Source of the DNA: Bacillota bacterium
Lineage (GTDB): Bacteria; Bacillota; DSM-12270; Thermacetogeniales; Thermacetogeniaceae
Length of the DNA stretch: 64,000 nt
Direction of reading: 5' to 3'
NCBI GenBank assembly: GCA_013177945.1
Contig: JABLXW010000008.1
Coordinates: 62,001-126,000 of the forward strand
The notes below the pieces were generated by a model. The model worked only from the letters and a program-made list of their open reading frames with translations, did not search any database and was not told where the DNA came from. Made by a program: the position numbers and the translations under genes. Below are positions 36,234 to 44,756 of the stretch, piece by piece; position 1 is the first letter of the stretch, and each line of letters opens with the position of its first letter.

Positions 36234-36312
36234 CTTCCCTTTTTTCGGAGGCAGTTCCGAATTCGCGAAAAAAATTACGAAATTGCGGTATTCTTGAAGT
36301 ACGAAATCGCGG
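36234..36312 (+). promoter_or_regulatory. Enhancer-like block A between divergent sigma-54 promoters
   Basis: It contains CTTCCCT, the dyad TTCGGA-N6-TCCGAA (36244-36261), and two direct repeats TACGAAATTGCGG (36276-36288) and TACGAAATCGCGG (36300-36312), 24 bp apart. It lies about 20-95 bp upstream of the kinase -24 element and about 190 bp from the fdhF promoter, so one activator could serve both. Confidence 0.6.
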
Positions 36313-36327
36313 AATCTGGCAGAAATT

Positions 36328-36344
36328 TTGGCATGTTTTTTGCA
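36328..36344 (+). promoter_or_regulatory. Sigma-54-type promoter of the GAF-PAS kinase gene
   Basis: TTGGCATGTTTTTTGCA has the exact GG-N10-GC arrangement and a TTGCA -12 element. It points to the kinase gene whose start is about 240 nt downstream. Confidence 0.7.
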
Positions 36345-36584
36345 ACATTTTTGTGCTACAATTCTATAAACATTTGCCCCTCGCCGTTCCTGAAACTTTT
36401 TAAAAACTCCGGGTCCGACAACTAACCCTACAGAACTTCAAACTCTAAAAATCAAGGTATGAAGAGGAAAGCAAGAAAAACTGGCGAACAATTTATCTAG
36501 AAAGTAAAAAAGGGGGGAGGCCTGGGATTAAGGTCAAACCGTGGCGGTAAAGGTAATCCTGTTCAGGGCAGCGAGGTGTTGAAG

Positions 36585-38326
36585 ATGCCCGAACAAAAAG
36601 CCTTGCTCAAAAAGCTCCCAGGGGCTTATACCACAAGGCGGAGCTATTACACAGAGCTGGCCGTTCAAAAAGCCCAGCTCATCGAAAAGCTCACCGGGGT
36701 TTACACCGCCAAGCGGAGCTACTACGCGGAACTTAAGGAGAAGATTTCCGAGATTACGAAGCGAAACCTGCAGCTGGAGATTCTGAGTGAGCTTGCCAGG
36801 CAGATCAGCATCAACACGCCGCTTGAGGAGATTGTGAAGAACGTCAGCACCAGCCTGGGGCAGGTGCTCCCTTTTGACCGGGTCAGCCTGTGCACCTTTC
36901 GGGAAGGAAAACTTTACCTGAACTGCTTTCACCCTGATGATGGAATCTGCCAGCCGGGAATGGAAATTCCCCCGGAGGCAGGAAGGGCGCTCTGGCATGT
37001 GAGCGAGAACCCCCGGCAGCTGGTCTGGCAGCGGGATGCCGGGATTGAAGACAGGCACCTTGCCCGGCTGGGGCTCCAGGTTGCCGTGATCAGCCCCCTC
37101 TTCGCCCAGAAAAGGGTCTTCGGGCTCCTTTGCGTGGCAAGCTTCCAGAAAACCAGCTACGATCCTCCAGATCTTACCTTCCTCCAGCAGCTGGCCAACC
37201 AGCTGGCGATTTACCTCCAGGACCGGGAACTCTTCGCCGAGGTGACCAGGGCGAAGATCGAGTGGGAAGCCACCTTCAAAGCGGTTAAGGATCTGATCGT
37301 GGTCGTGGACCGGGAGATGCGGATCCTGCACGCAAACCTGGCCGCGCTCCAGTTCTGCGGCCTCTCTGAAGAAGAAGTTTTGGGGAGGAAGTGCTGCGAG
37401 GTGATCTGCGCCTCCTCCAGCCCCTGCCCTGAGTGCGCCGCCTCTGAGGTCCTCCGGACAAAAGAGACCGCCCACTCCCAGCGCCTCCTGGACGACGGCC
37501 GGGTGATGGAGTTTTACGCCTACCCCGCCTTCCACGAAGAAGACGACCTCTGGGTTGTGATCTACATCAAGGACATCACGGAAAGGCTCAAAATGCAGGC
37601 GCAGCTCCTGCGCGCCGCCCGCCTCGCCGCCCTGGGGGAGATGGCGGCCGGGGTTGCCCACGAGCTGAACACCCCTCTTGCCGTGATTCTCGGAAATGTT
37701 CAACTGCTGCTGCGCAGCTGCCCCCAGGACGACCCAAAAAAAAGGCTCCTCGAGGACATCAAAACCTGCGGCCTGCGCTGCAAGCAGATCGTCCAGGGGC
37801 TCCTTGCCTTCTCCCGGCAGGAGCACTATGTCTTCCATCCTCTTTCCGTGAACGATGTGGTCCGGGAGGCCCTGAAGCTCGTTTCTTACCAGATCGAAAC
37901 CGACAACATCCAGATAGATGTGGATCTGGATCCAAAGATTCCCCAGATTGCGGGGAACGCCCAGCAGCTCGAACAGGTTGTGGTGAACCTCCTCCTCAAT
38001 GCCAAGCAGTCCTTTGAGGGTGTCGGGGAGAGGCTGCGCCTGATCGGGATCAAGACCGGATACGATCCGGAGCGAAACCAGGTTTTTATAAAAGTGTCTG
38101 ACACCGGCCAGGGGATTCCGATGGAGAATCTCACCCGCATTTTCGACCCCTTTTTCACAAGCAAAGGGGTGGGAAAGGAACGGGGCTCGGGCTCTCCGTG
38201 AGCCTGGGGATCGTCCAGGCGCACGGGGGAACCATCGGTGTGGAGAGCGAGCCCGGGAAGGGAAGCACCTTTACCGTTTACATCCCTCCCTGCCAGAGCC
38301 AAACCGGTGAAGAGGCGGCAGAATGA
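36585..38326 (+). pseudogene. Soluble GAF-PAS sensor histidine kinase, frameshifted near its C-terminus
   Basis: The protein has no membrane segment. A duplicated YTTRRSYYTEL/YTAKRSYYAEL motif at about residues 15-50, a GAF domain (about 65-215), a PAS domain (about 220-330, with several Cys), a HisKA box (GVAHELNTPLAVILGNVQ) and an HATPase domain follow. The frame breaks near 38165-38190: the main frame ends ERGSGSP at 38201, whereas the next frame supplies [18 protein letters not shown] and runs to TGA 38326. One missing base would explain it, either a true mutation or a sequence error. The start is ATG 36585 behind GAGGT; an in-frame GTG at 36576 is possible. NtrB-like architecture suggests control of sigma-54 promoters (inference). 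Confidence 0.8.
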
Positions 38327-38334
38327 AAAGGAGC

Positions 38335-38403
38335 AAAAAAAGCCACCGGCATCATCTGGCTTTGGCGGCACCAGCCAGGGCGGAGGATCGCCGGCGGCTT
38401 TTG
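38335..38403. terminator. Nested inverted repeat between convergent genes (copy 3 of a small family), likely bidirectional terminator
   Basis: Left arm AAGCCACCGGC and right arm GCCGGCGGCTT enclose CTGG/CCAG. A-rich and T-rich flanks on opposite sides suit termination of the kinase gene and, in reverse, of the transporter gene. The right flank GGCGGCTTTTGGGG matches copies 1 and 2. Confidence 0.6.
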
Positions 38404-38530
38404 GGGAACTTCGAGTCCATTCTGCCTTTTTCTACTTGCAAATTCCATGCCAAAAATAAAGGAGGCAGTAAGCCTCCTGTTCCGAAACGACATGGCAACG
38501 GCCCGGCCTCCGGAGCCGGGTTGGCAATCT

Positions 38531-39250
38531 TTAACGGTTTCTTAAAGGGTTTTCCTGCTCTCTCATTCCTCTTTCCAGATCCCTCAAAGAAACGGCAAAC
38601 GGATTGAAGTTGGTCCCGATATCGAAGTAGTCCTCCTGCTCCACCCTTTTGAGCCAGTTGACAAAAATGTAGGTCAGGGGTGTTGCCGCGATTTCGTAAA
38701 GTGTTTTGAAAATGTAGTTGCTGCCACCCATCACAACCAGCGCGGGAAAAGGAATTACCCCTGCAAAGGCCACGGCAACAAAGAGGGCAGAATCGATGAA
38801 CTCACCCACCAGGGTCGAGCCGATCGTCCGCGTCCAGAGCCAGCGCCCGCGCGTGAAGATCTTCATTTTCGCAAGCACGAATGAGTTTGCAAACTCCCCG
38901 CTGAAGTAGGCAAGCAGGCTTGCCAGGACGATGCGCGGGGTCTGCCCCAGAATCGCCTCGTAGGCCCCCTGGCGCTGCCAGTCCGGGGCTGCAGGCAAAA
39001 CGCCCACCAGCCAGTAAACAAAGGCCATAAAGATGCAGGCCGCGAACCCCGACCAGATCGCGATCCTGCTCCTCTTGAACCCGTAGACCTCGGTCAGGAT
39101 GTCGCCGAAAATGTAGGCAAAGGGAAACAGGATTGTCCCGCCGTCGAAGTAAAAGGGGCCCAGCTGCGTGACCTTCACCGCGACGGTGTTGGACAGCAGC
39201 AGCACAACCACAAAAGCCACCATCACTAAAGGAAATAACCTGTACGGCAC
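38531..39250 (-). CDS. VUT/YhhQ-family transporter, probable queuosine-precursor uptake
   Basis: The 239-residue integral membrane protein has about six hydrophobic segments. Family marks are LSNTVAVKVTQLGPFYFDGG, IFGDILTEVYGF, YFSGEFANSFVLAKMK and TRTIGSTLVGEFIDS. DUF165/YhhQ proteins import preQ0/preQ1-type precursors. The GTG at 39250 (MPYRLFPLVMVAF) was chosen because AAGGAGCAGGAAAG lies just upstream; the frame stays open far upstream without another good start. It converges on the kinase gene. Confidence 0.85.
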   Translation of the reverse strand: MPYRLFPLVMVAFVVVLLLSNTVAVKVTQLGPFYFDGGTILFPFAYIFGDILTEVYGFKRSRIAIWSGFAACIFMAFVYWLVGVLPAAPDWQRQGAYEAILGQTPRIVLASLLAYFSGEFANSFVLAKMKIFTRGRWLWTRTIGSTLVGEFIDSALFVAVAFAGVIPFPALVVMGGSNYIFKTLYEIAATPLTYIFVNWLKRVEQEDYFDIGTNFNPFAVSLRDLERGMREQENPLRNR

Positions 39251-39849
39251 CTTTCCTGCTCCTTTTTTTCTTGTGCGCCCCGCTTTCCAGTATACCAGCT
39301 TTCCCCTGATAAGAAAAGGCAGTTCAGGAACGGCCCAGGAACGTGGCATGAGTGCCGGGGCAAAGGCCACCCTCTGCCGATACCATACGTCACAGCCTGA
39401 CAGGGAGACTGCTTGAACCTCGAAAGATTTTATTTGCAGCAGTGATGAGAAAGACACGGAGGAACAAGGTAGTACCCACGATAGGCTTTTTCGGGTTGTC
39501 GCCCTTGACGGAACTGGTCTATTCAGCTCGCAAAGCAGATGCTGTTCGGACCTGCCAAGCAGTCCATCATAAAGATGGCCCCTCCTCGCCGCAGCTACTT
39601 TCAAACGAATCTCACCTCCTCCCCGGAGCGAAAAATGCAAAAATGCAAAAGAAGCAAAAAGAAGGTCAAAAAAGACCTCCTCTTCTATTGACTCATTCAA
39701 ATTAACTCGGCAAGTTTTTTTGTGTAATGATTCGTCGAATTCTGTCGGCCGCGCCGGCACCTTGACCGCCTCCCCGCGGAGCTGCTATACTTGGTGCGCG
39801 CGGTGCAGGCGAAAGCCGGGAAACTGTGGGGCGCGGGAGGGAACTGAGA
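39251..39849. other. 600-bp region between divergent transporter and glycosyltransferase genes
   Basis: No confident gene. Reading toward the transporter there is a hairpin with a T run (GGTCTTTTTTGACC near 39670) and a stem GGTCCGAACAGC/GCTGAATAGACC near 39520-39560. A TATACT -10-like box lies near 39290. An open frame continues upstream of the transporter start but lacks a recognised protein. I tried preQ1-type aptamers and did not find one. Confidence 0.35.
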
Positions 39850-41040
39850 GTGGCCTCGGGAGAAAAACGCCGGGCTGCGGTGCTGGAAAATCAGGAGATC
39901 ATCTGCATTTCCTCGGTGGACTGGGACCCCATCTGGACGCGCAAGCAACAGGTGATGTCGCGCCTGCCTGAATCAAACCGGATTCTCTACGTAGAGCCGC
40001 CGATTTCCCTCCTTTCGCCTTTCAAGGACCCTGCCTGCTGGAAGAAGTGGAGAACCTGGCGGGAGGACCTGCGCCGGTGGAGCGAGAACATCTACCTGTA
40101 CTCCCCGCCCCCGGTCCTCCCCTTCGGGAACGTCTACCGCCCCGTGAACTGGCTGAACCAGGCCTGGCTCGCCCCCTTCATCCGGGCCGCGGCCCGCGCC
40201 CTCGGCTTCCGGCGCCCCATCCTCTGGACCTACCTCCCTAACACCGCCGACCTCGCCGGGAGGCTCGGGGAGAGGCTCGTCATCTACGACTGCGTGGACG
40301 AGCACGCCGCCTACACCGGCTTCCGTCCGGAGACGGTCAACACCCTGGAGAAAAAGCTCCTGAAGCTCGCCGACATTGTCTTCGTGACGGCAAGGGGCCT
40401 CTACGAAGCAAAAAAACCTTACTGCCGGGAAATTCACCTCATCCCAAACGCCGCCGACGTCGCCCACTTCAGGCGCGCCCTCGACCCGGAAACTCCCCTC
40501 GCTCCGGAGCTGCAGGGCCTTCCCCGCCCGATCCTCGGTTTCGTAGGGGTGATCCAGGACTGGATCGACCTTGACCTGATTGCCGAACTCGCCCGGAGGC
40601 GCCCCGCCTGGTCCTTCGTCCTGGTGGGGCCTGCGGGGCCGGGCGTGAATTTGGGCCCCCTCCGGGAAATGGCAAACGTGCATCTCCTGGGCAGGCGGGA
40701 TAAAGAGGTCCTCCCCAGCTATTTTAAAGGCTTTGACCTCTGCCTGAACCCCTTCCGTTTGAATAAATTAACGGCAACGGTGAGCCCGCTCAAGTTCTAC
40801 GAGTACCTGGCGACAGGGAAACCGATCGTTTCCGTCCCTCTCCCCGAGGTCGAACCCTTCTCCGGGCTGGTGGAGATCGCCCGAGGCCCCGACGAATTCC
40901 TGCAAAAAATCGAGGCGGCCCTTGCCTCAGAAACTCCGGAGCGCCAGGCCGCCCGCCTGCAGGCCGCCGGGGCAAACTCCTGGGAGCAGCGGGTGGCGGA
41001 AATGATGGCAAAAATCGCCCCCCACCTCAAAGAAAACTGA
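39850..41040 (+). CDS. Glycosyltransferase, GT-B fold (group 1-like)
   Basis: The roughly 396-residue enzyme begins with GTG 39850 behind GGGAGGG. The N-terminal half holds ICISSVDWDPIWTRKQQVMS and the C-terminal half the nucleotide-sugar-binding region (GFVGVIQDWIDLDLIAELA, LLGRRDKEVLPSYFKGFDLC, LKFYEYLATGKPIVSVPLPE) with the conserved Glu pair. No signal peptide is present. With the sugar-nucleotide dehydrogenase downstream it suggests surface polysaccharide synthesis. Donor and acceptor are not predictable. Confidence 0.85.
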   Translation: MASGEKRRAAVLENQEIICISSVDWDPIWTRKQQVMSRLPESNRILYVEPPISLLSPFKDPACWKKWRTWREDLRRWSENIYLYSPPPVLPFGNVYRPVNWLNQAWLAPFIRAAARALGFRRPILWTYLPNTADLAGRLGERLVIYDCVDEHAAYTGFRPETVNTLEKKLLKLADIVFVTARGLYEAKKPYCREIHLIPNAADVAHFRRALDPETPLAPELQGLPRPILGFVGVIQDWIDLDLIAELARRRPAWSFVLVGPAGPGVNLGPLREMANVHLLGRRDKEVLPSYFKGFDLCLNPFRLNKLTATVSPLKFYEYLATGKPIVSVPLPEVEPFSGLVEIARGPDEFLQKIEAALASETPERQAARLQAAGANSWEQRVAEMMAKIAPHLKEN

Positions 41041-41042
41041 CC

Positions 41043-41245
41043 TCACCGACCTATCCAGAGGGCTTCGACTTCACCAATATCCCTGAGCTCCGGATCACCT
41101 GTCATCAACAGACTTCCGGCGGCCCTGGCGGTGGCCAGGGCAAAAGCATCCGCGTAAAGAATGGCATATTTAATCTTAAAACCGGCAGCAGCAAAAACGA
41201 GGCTGACTGCATTCAAATAGAGCCGGAGCGAAGTTTTGGTTACAT
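41043..41245 (-). pseudogene. C-terminal remnant of a VapC-like PIN-domain toxin
   Basis: The minus-strand frame ending TGA at 41043 reads IKYAILYADAFALATARAAG, then SLLMTGDPELRD, then LWIGR. This matches the last third of PIN-domain proteins, including the YADA and TGDPE acidic residues. The N-terminal half with the first catalytic Asp and any antitoxin gene are missing. Confidence 0.6.
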
Positions 41246-41292
41246 GTCAAGAAATAAAAAAACATCTGCTTTTGGAAGGAACTCCAGGGGCC

Positions 41293-41331
41293 TCTGAAGA
41301 AGTTATCTGAAGAAGTTATCTGAAGAAGTTA
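41293..41331 (+). repeat. Three tandem 13-bp repeats
   Basis: TCTGAAGAAGTTA is repeated three times without a mismatch, directly between the PIN-domain remnant and the sugar dehydrogenase gene. Confidence 0.9.
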
Positions 41332-41419
41332 TAAGGGTTGAAGAATTACCGGCAGGAACAGCAGAGGTCACGGCTCGCTGCCAGCCATTCAGAAAGCAAG
41401 GAAGAAAGGAAGGAAGCTT

Positions 41420-42718
41420 ATGGAAACGGAAAGAAAAATCGCAATTTTCGGGCTCGGTTTCGTAGGGCTCCCCCTCGCCCTCAGTTTCGCCCTCCGGGGC
41501 TGCCGGGTGACCGGCGTTGATGTGGACGGGCAGCTGGTAGAGGACCTGAACCGGGGGATCACCCACCACCTGGAATCCTACCGGGGCACACCGATTCAGG
41601 AAATTCTCAAGGAGCAGCTGAAAACCGGAAGATTCCAGGCCACAACCAATCCCGCACCGGCCCTCGCCGCCTGCAGGGACATCATCGTTACAGTGGGGGT
41701 TCCCGTCGCCAACGGCATCCCCGATTTCAACCCCGTCAGGGACGCGGTGGCCACAATCGCCCAGGGTCTGCGGCCCGGCCAGCTCGTCCTGGTGCGCAGC
41801 ACCCTAACACCGGGGACAACCCGGCGCGTGCTCCAACCCATCCTTGAGTCCTCGGGTCTCAAGGCCGAGCAGGACTTCTACCTTGCCTACGCTGCGGAGC
41901 GGATCGCCGAGGGGCGCGCCTTTGAGGAGTTCGAAAACATGCCCACAGTTGTCTGCGGGGTGGGGCCCCGCAGCCTGCAGCGCGCCCGGGAGGTCCTGGG
42001 AATCGTGACGCGGGCGGAGCTGGTTGAGGCGAGTTCCATTGAGGTGGGGGAAACGGCCAAGGTGCTGGAGAACATCTCCCGGGATGTGGACATCGCCCTG
42101 GTCAACGAGTTTGCCCGGTTTACGAAGGCGCTGGGAATCGACATCTTTGAAGTGATCAGGGTTGCCAACACCCACACGCGGGTCAACCTCCTCCTGCCCG
42201 GCCCCGGCGTGGGCGGTTACTGCGTCCCCAACGCCCTTTACTACCTGCTCCCCCGCGCCCTGGAGTTCAACCTCAACCTGCGCATTTTTCCAACGGCCCG
42301 GCAGATCAACGACGAGGCCCCAACCTACGTGGCAGGGCTGGTCCTGAAAAATCTCCCGGTTCCCCCGGCCCGGGCTAAAGTCGCCGTCCTCGGCATCGCG
42401 ATGAAAGATTACTCCAACGACGACCGGCTCAGCCCCGCCCATACCGTGATCAAGGTGCTGCAAACGGCGGGGGTGGAGGTCAGGGCCTTCGACCCGGCGG
42501 TTCCCACCCGCTACCCCTTCTCGGCTGCCAGCCTGGAGGAGGCTCTGCAGGGTGCCCACGGGATTGTGGTGCTCGCCCGGCAGCGGGGGCTCGACTACCA
42601 GAACCTCTCCTCCTTCAGGGAGTTGATGAGCAAGGAGCGGCCCTTCATCGTGGACACCCGGAACATTTACGACCGCGCCGCGGCGGAAAAAGCGGGGTTT
42701 CACCTGGAAACCCTTTAG
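41420..42718 (+). CDS. Nucleotide-sugar dehydrogenase (UDP-ManNAc/UDP-glucose dehydrogenase family)
   Basis: The 432-residue enzyme oxidises a UDP- or GDP-sugar to the uronic acid with two NAD. The N-terminal Rossmann motif is IFGLGFVGLPLALSFALRG. The middle helix EVGETAKVLENISRDVDIAL and the catalytic Cys in PGPGVGGYCVPNALYYL are present, though the Asp/Asn after the Pro differs from the common GGxCxPxD. The C-terminal UDP-binding domain has VLGIAMKDYSNDDRLSP. WecC-like UDP-ManNAc dehydrogenase is the likeliest subgroup. ATG 41420 follows AAGGAAGG. Confidence 0.88.
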   Translation: METERKIAIFGLGFVGLPLALSFALRGCRVTGVDVDGQLVEDLNRGITHHLESYRGTPIQEILKEQLKTGRFQATTNPAPALAACRDIIVTVGVPVANGIPDFNPVRDAVATIAQGLRPGQLVLVRSTLTPGTTRRVLQPILESSGLKAEQDFYLAYAAERIAEGRAFEEFENMPTVVCGVGPRSLQRAREVLGIVTRAELVEASSIEVGETAKVLENISRDVDIALVNEFARFTKALGIDIFEVIRVANTHTRVNLLLPGPGVGGYCVPNALYYLLPRALEFNLNLRIFPTARQINDEAPTYVAGLVLKNLPVPPARAKVAVLGIAMKDYSNDDRLSPAHTVIKVLQTAGVEVRAFDPAVPTRYPFSAASLEEALQGAHGIVVLARQRGLDYQNLSSFRELMSKERPFIVDTRNIYDRAAAEKAGFHLETL

Positions 42719-42760
42719 GAAAATGGGCCTGGGTTGAGGCACCGGAGCAACAAAAAGAGA

Positions 42761-42793
42761 ACCGCACGGCATGCCGTGCGGTTTATTTTTTTC
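42761..42793 (+). terminator. Intrinsic terminator after the sugar dehydrogenase gene
   Basis: ACCGCACGGC and GCCGTGCGGT form a perfect 10-bp stem with a 2-nt centre, followed by TTATTTTTTT. Confidence 0.9.
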
Positions 42794-42878
42794 TAAAACA
42801 AGCCATATTAATTGAGGAACTAATCCCCTTCAGTTTGGCGGGCTCATAATGAAACACTTCCGGAGGGAGGAAAACTCA

Positions 42879-43070
42879 ATGGACGTTTTCGTTGATCCTG
42901 ATCTCTGCATCAGCTGCGGAACCTGCATCGACCTCTGCCCCGAAGTCTTCGACTGGGACGAAGAGGGAAAGGCCCACTCCCTTTACGATGAGGTTCCCCA
43001 TGACCTGGAGGAATGCGCCAGGGAAGCCGTCGAAAACTGCCCTGTTTACGCCATCAAAGAAGCCGATTAG
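42879..43070 (+). CDS. Single-cluster [4Fe-4S] ferredoxin
   Basis: The 63-residue acidic protein has CISCGTCIDLCPEVF and a distal ENCPVYAIKEAD, the layout of monocluster ferredoxins such as the Thermotoga type. It should be a soluble low-potential electron carrier. ATG 42879 follows CGGAGGGAGG; an ATG 30 nt upstream is in frame but less well placed. It ends 4 nt inside the convergent GH18 gene. Confidence 0.93.
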   Translation: MDVFVDPDLCISCGTCIDLCPEVFDWDEEGKAHSLYDEVPHDLEECAREAVENCPVYAIKEAD

Positions 43071-44446
43071 GCTGCGGGAATGGCTGCTGCAAGGTCTTCC
43101 CAGAACTCCGGGAAGCCCAGACCGAGGCGCCAGAGGGAGACCCCGGCCAGCCCCTGGTCCCGGGCAAGATCCAGCTTCGCCTTGAGGCTCGCCCTGTTCT
43201 CGTACCAGACCTCGTGCTTCACGCCGGCCTCATCGACATAAGTAAAGTGGGGGAGGCAGGAAACAGGGTCCCAGGCGGGAAACGTCTGGTGCGCCGCGGC
43301 CAGGGCCTCCGCCTGCCGGAATGTCAGGGAGCTAGCGTCCTTTCCTTCCGGCCAGTCGTACCCGTAAAGACCCAGGCCGAGAAGGATTTTATCAGGTGGA
43401 AGGAACTGCCGGGCGTAGGCGATTACCCGCTCCACCCAGTCGTAAGGGGCGATGGGGCCCGGCGCCCCGGTCCGGTAGCTGTAGTCGTAGGCCATGAGAA
43501 CGATCCTGTCGGCATATTTCCCGATTTCGCCGTAGTCGTAGGCGGCATGCCAGGGCACCTCCCGGACCTTGGCCGGCACCGCCACCACAAGGTCCGCCCC
43601 CACCTGCTTTAAGGCCTGAGAAAGTTCCGCCAGAAAGGTGTTGAAGGCTCCCCGATCCTCCGGCCTGACGAACTCAAAGTCCAGGTTGACGGCCTGGTGC
43701 CCCTCCTCCCGGACGAGGTTGACCAGGCTGCTGATTAAAGCGGCGCGCGCCTCCCTGCTGTTCAGCAGGATGTGCAGCTTTTCGGGGTCGAAAAGGGCCA
43801 CGGAGGCCTGGGTGCGGATCTTCTGCTGACGGGCAAAGTCCAGCGCCAGATGGTGTGCCTGGGGGTAGTCGAAAACCAAATTTCCCGTTTCATCAGCCTC
43901 GTACCAGCGGAAGGCCACATCTGTGAGGTTCATGTACCGCTCAAGAAGCTCCTGGTAAGATCCTCCATAGTAATAACCGAGCACCACTTTTTCCTGCGCG
44001 CAGATCGTGATTAAAACCCTCCTTCCAACCCCGTCCCAGGTCACGGCGGCTCCGAAGGCCTCGCTCAGGAAGCGCAGCGGCACCAGGGTGCGGCCCTGCC
44101 TGATAACCGGAGGCACATCAAGCACAAAACCCCGGCCGTTGACGAAAACGTTTGGGCTCCCGGGCCAGAGGACAACCGCAGTAGCGCCCCGGGTCAGGGT
44201 AACCTGCCGCGTTTCCGGCTCCCAGGCAACTGCCGCCTCAAAGGCGGGCGTCTCCGCGAGGAACCGGATCGGTACCAGGGTACGCCCCTGCACGATAATC
44301 GGTTCCACATCGGGAAAGAAAACCTGCTGCCCGTTGACGAAGACCCGGACGGGAGCTGCGGCGCGGGCCGAAGCCGGGGCTGATGGTGCCCCTGAAAGCA
44401 GTGAAAACATGGTGAGACCTGCAAGCAAAAGCCTCCTCCAGTTCAT
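43067..44446 (-). CDS. Secreted GH18-family protein with two copper-amine-oxidase-N-like domains
   Basis: The start ATG 44446 (MNWRRLLLAG) follows GGAGG and gives a signal peptide. Two repeated VFVNG domains follow at about residues 35-95 and 95-150 (VQGRTLVPIRFLAE and IRQGRTLVPLRFLSEAFGA), typical wall- or surface-binding modules of clostridial spore and cell-wall proteins. The remainder is a GH18 barrel of the YaaH/SpoVS type, with VNLDFEFV bearing the catalytic acid and RIVLMAYDYSY. It may cleave peptidoglycan or cortex glycan. It is convergent with the ferredoxin gene. Confidence 0.88.
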   Translation of the reverse strand: MNWRRLLLAGLTMFSLLSGAPSAPASARAAAPVRVFVNGQQVFFPDVEPIIVQGRTLVPIRFLAETPAFEAAVAWEPETRQVTLTRGATAVVLWPGSPNVFVNGRGFVLDVPPVIRQGRTLVPLRFLSEAFGAAVTWDGVGRRVLITICAQEKVVLGYYYGGSYQELLERYMNLTDVAFRWYEADETGNLVFDYPQAHHLALDFARQQKIRTQASVALFDPEKLHILLNSREARAALISSLVNLVREEGHQAVNLDFEFVRPEDRGAFNTFLAELSQALKQVGADLVVAVPAKVREVPWHAAYDYGEIGKYADRIVLMAYDYSYRTGAPGPIAPYDWVERVIAYARQFLPPDKILLGLGLYGYDWPEGKDASSLTFRQAEALAAAHQTFPAWDPVSCLPHFTYVDEAGVKHEVWYENRASLKAKLDLARDQGLAGVSLWRLGLGFPEFWEDLAAAIPAA

Positions 44447-44584
44447 TCCTTCTTTGCCTCCCGGCATAAAACTGAAGGAAATTATTCTCCCCTTCCCTGC
44501 ATTTTCCTCCCGCAATTTTACGGTAATTTCTTCCTCTTCCACCAAACCTCCCTGCCTCGCAAGGCGTGCGTTTTCTCATGCCTG

Positions 44585-44640
44585 CTTCCCTATTTTTCGG
44601 AGGAGGTTCCGAAAATACGGAAAAAGGAACGAAAAAATGG
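44585..44640 (+). promoter_or_regulatory. Enhancer-like block C
   Basis: CTTCCCT, then TTTTCGGA and TCCGAAAA as a perfect dyad with a 6-nt centre (44594-44615), then A-rich DNA with AACGAAAA. The first 30 bp align almost base for base with block A at 36234. It is about 145 bp upstream of the sigma-54 -24 element, a usual enhancer distance. Confidence 0.55.
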
Positions 44641-44756
44641 AGGGGCCCGATTCTCCAGATCCGGTGCTTTTGGAGGTCAGGACCGGCAAACCAGACAGGA
44701 AGCCAGCCTTCTGAATTCCCGAAGCTGTTCGAAATGCCCGCCGCGGGCCTGTTCAC

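Noticed and set aside
39770-39815. Sigma-54-like GG-N10-GC spacing before the glycosyltransferase
   Set aside because: It lacks the TGGCA and TTGC elements and has no enhancer block nearby; the spacing is probably chance.
40535-40570. PIN or kinase-like motif inside the glycosyltransferase
   Set aside because: Part of the normal GT-B C-terminal domain; no separate gene.
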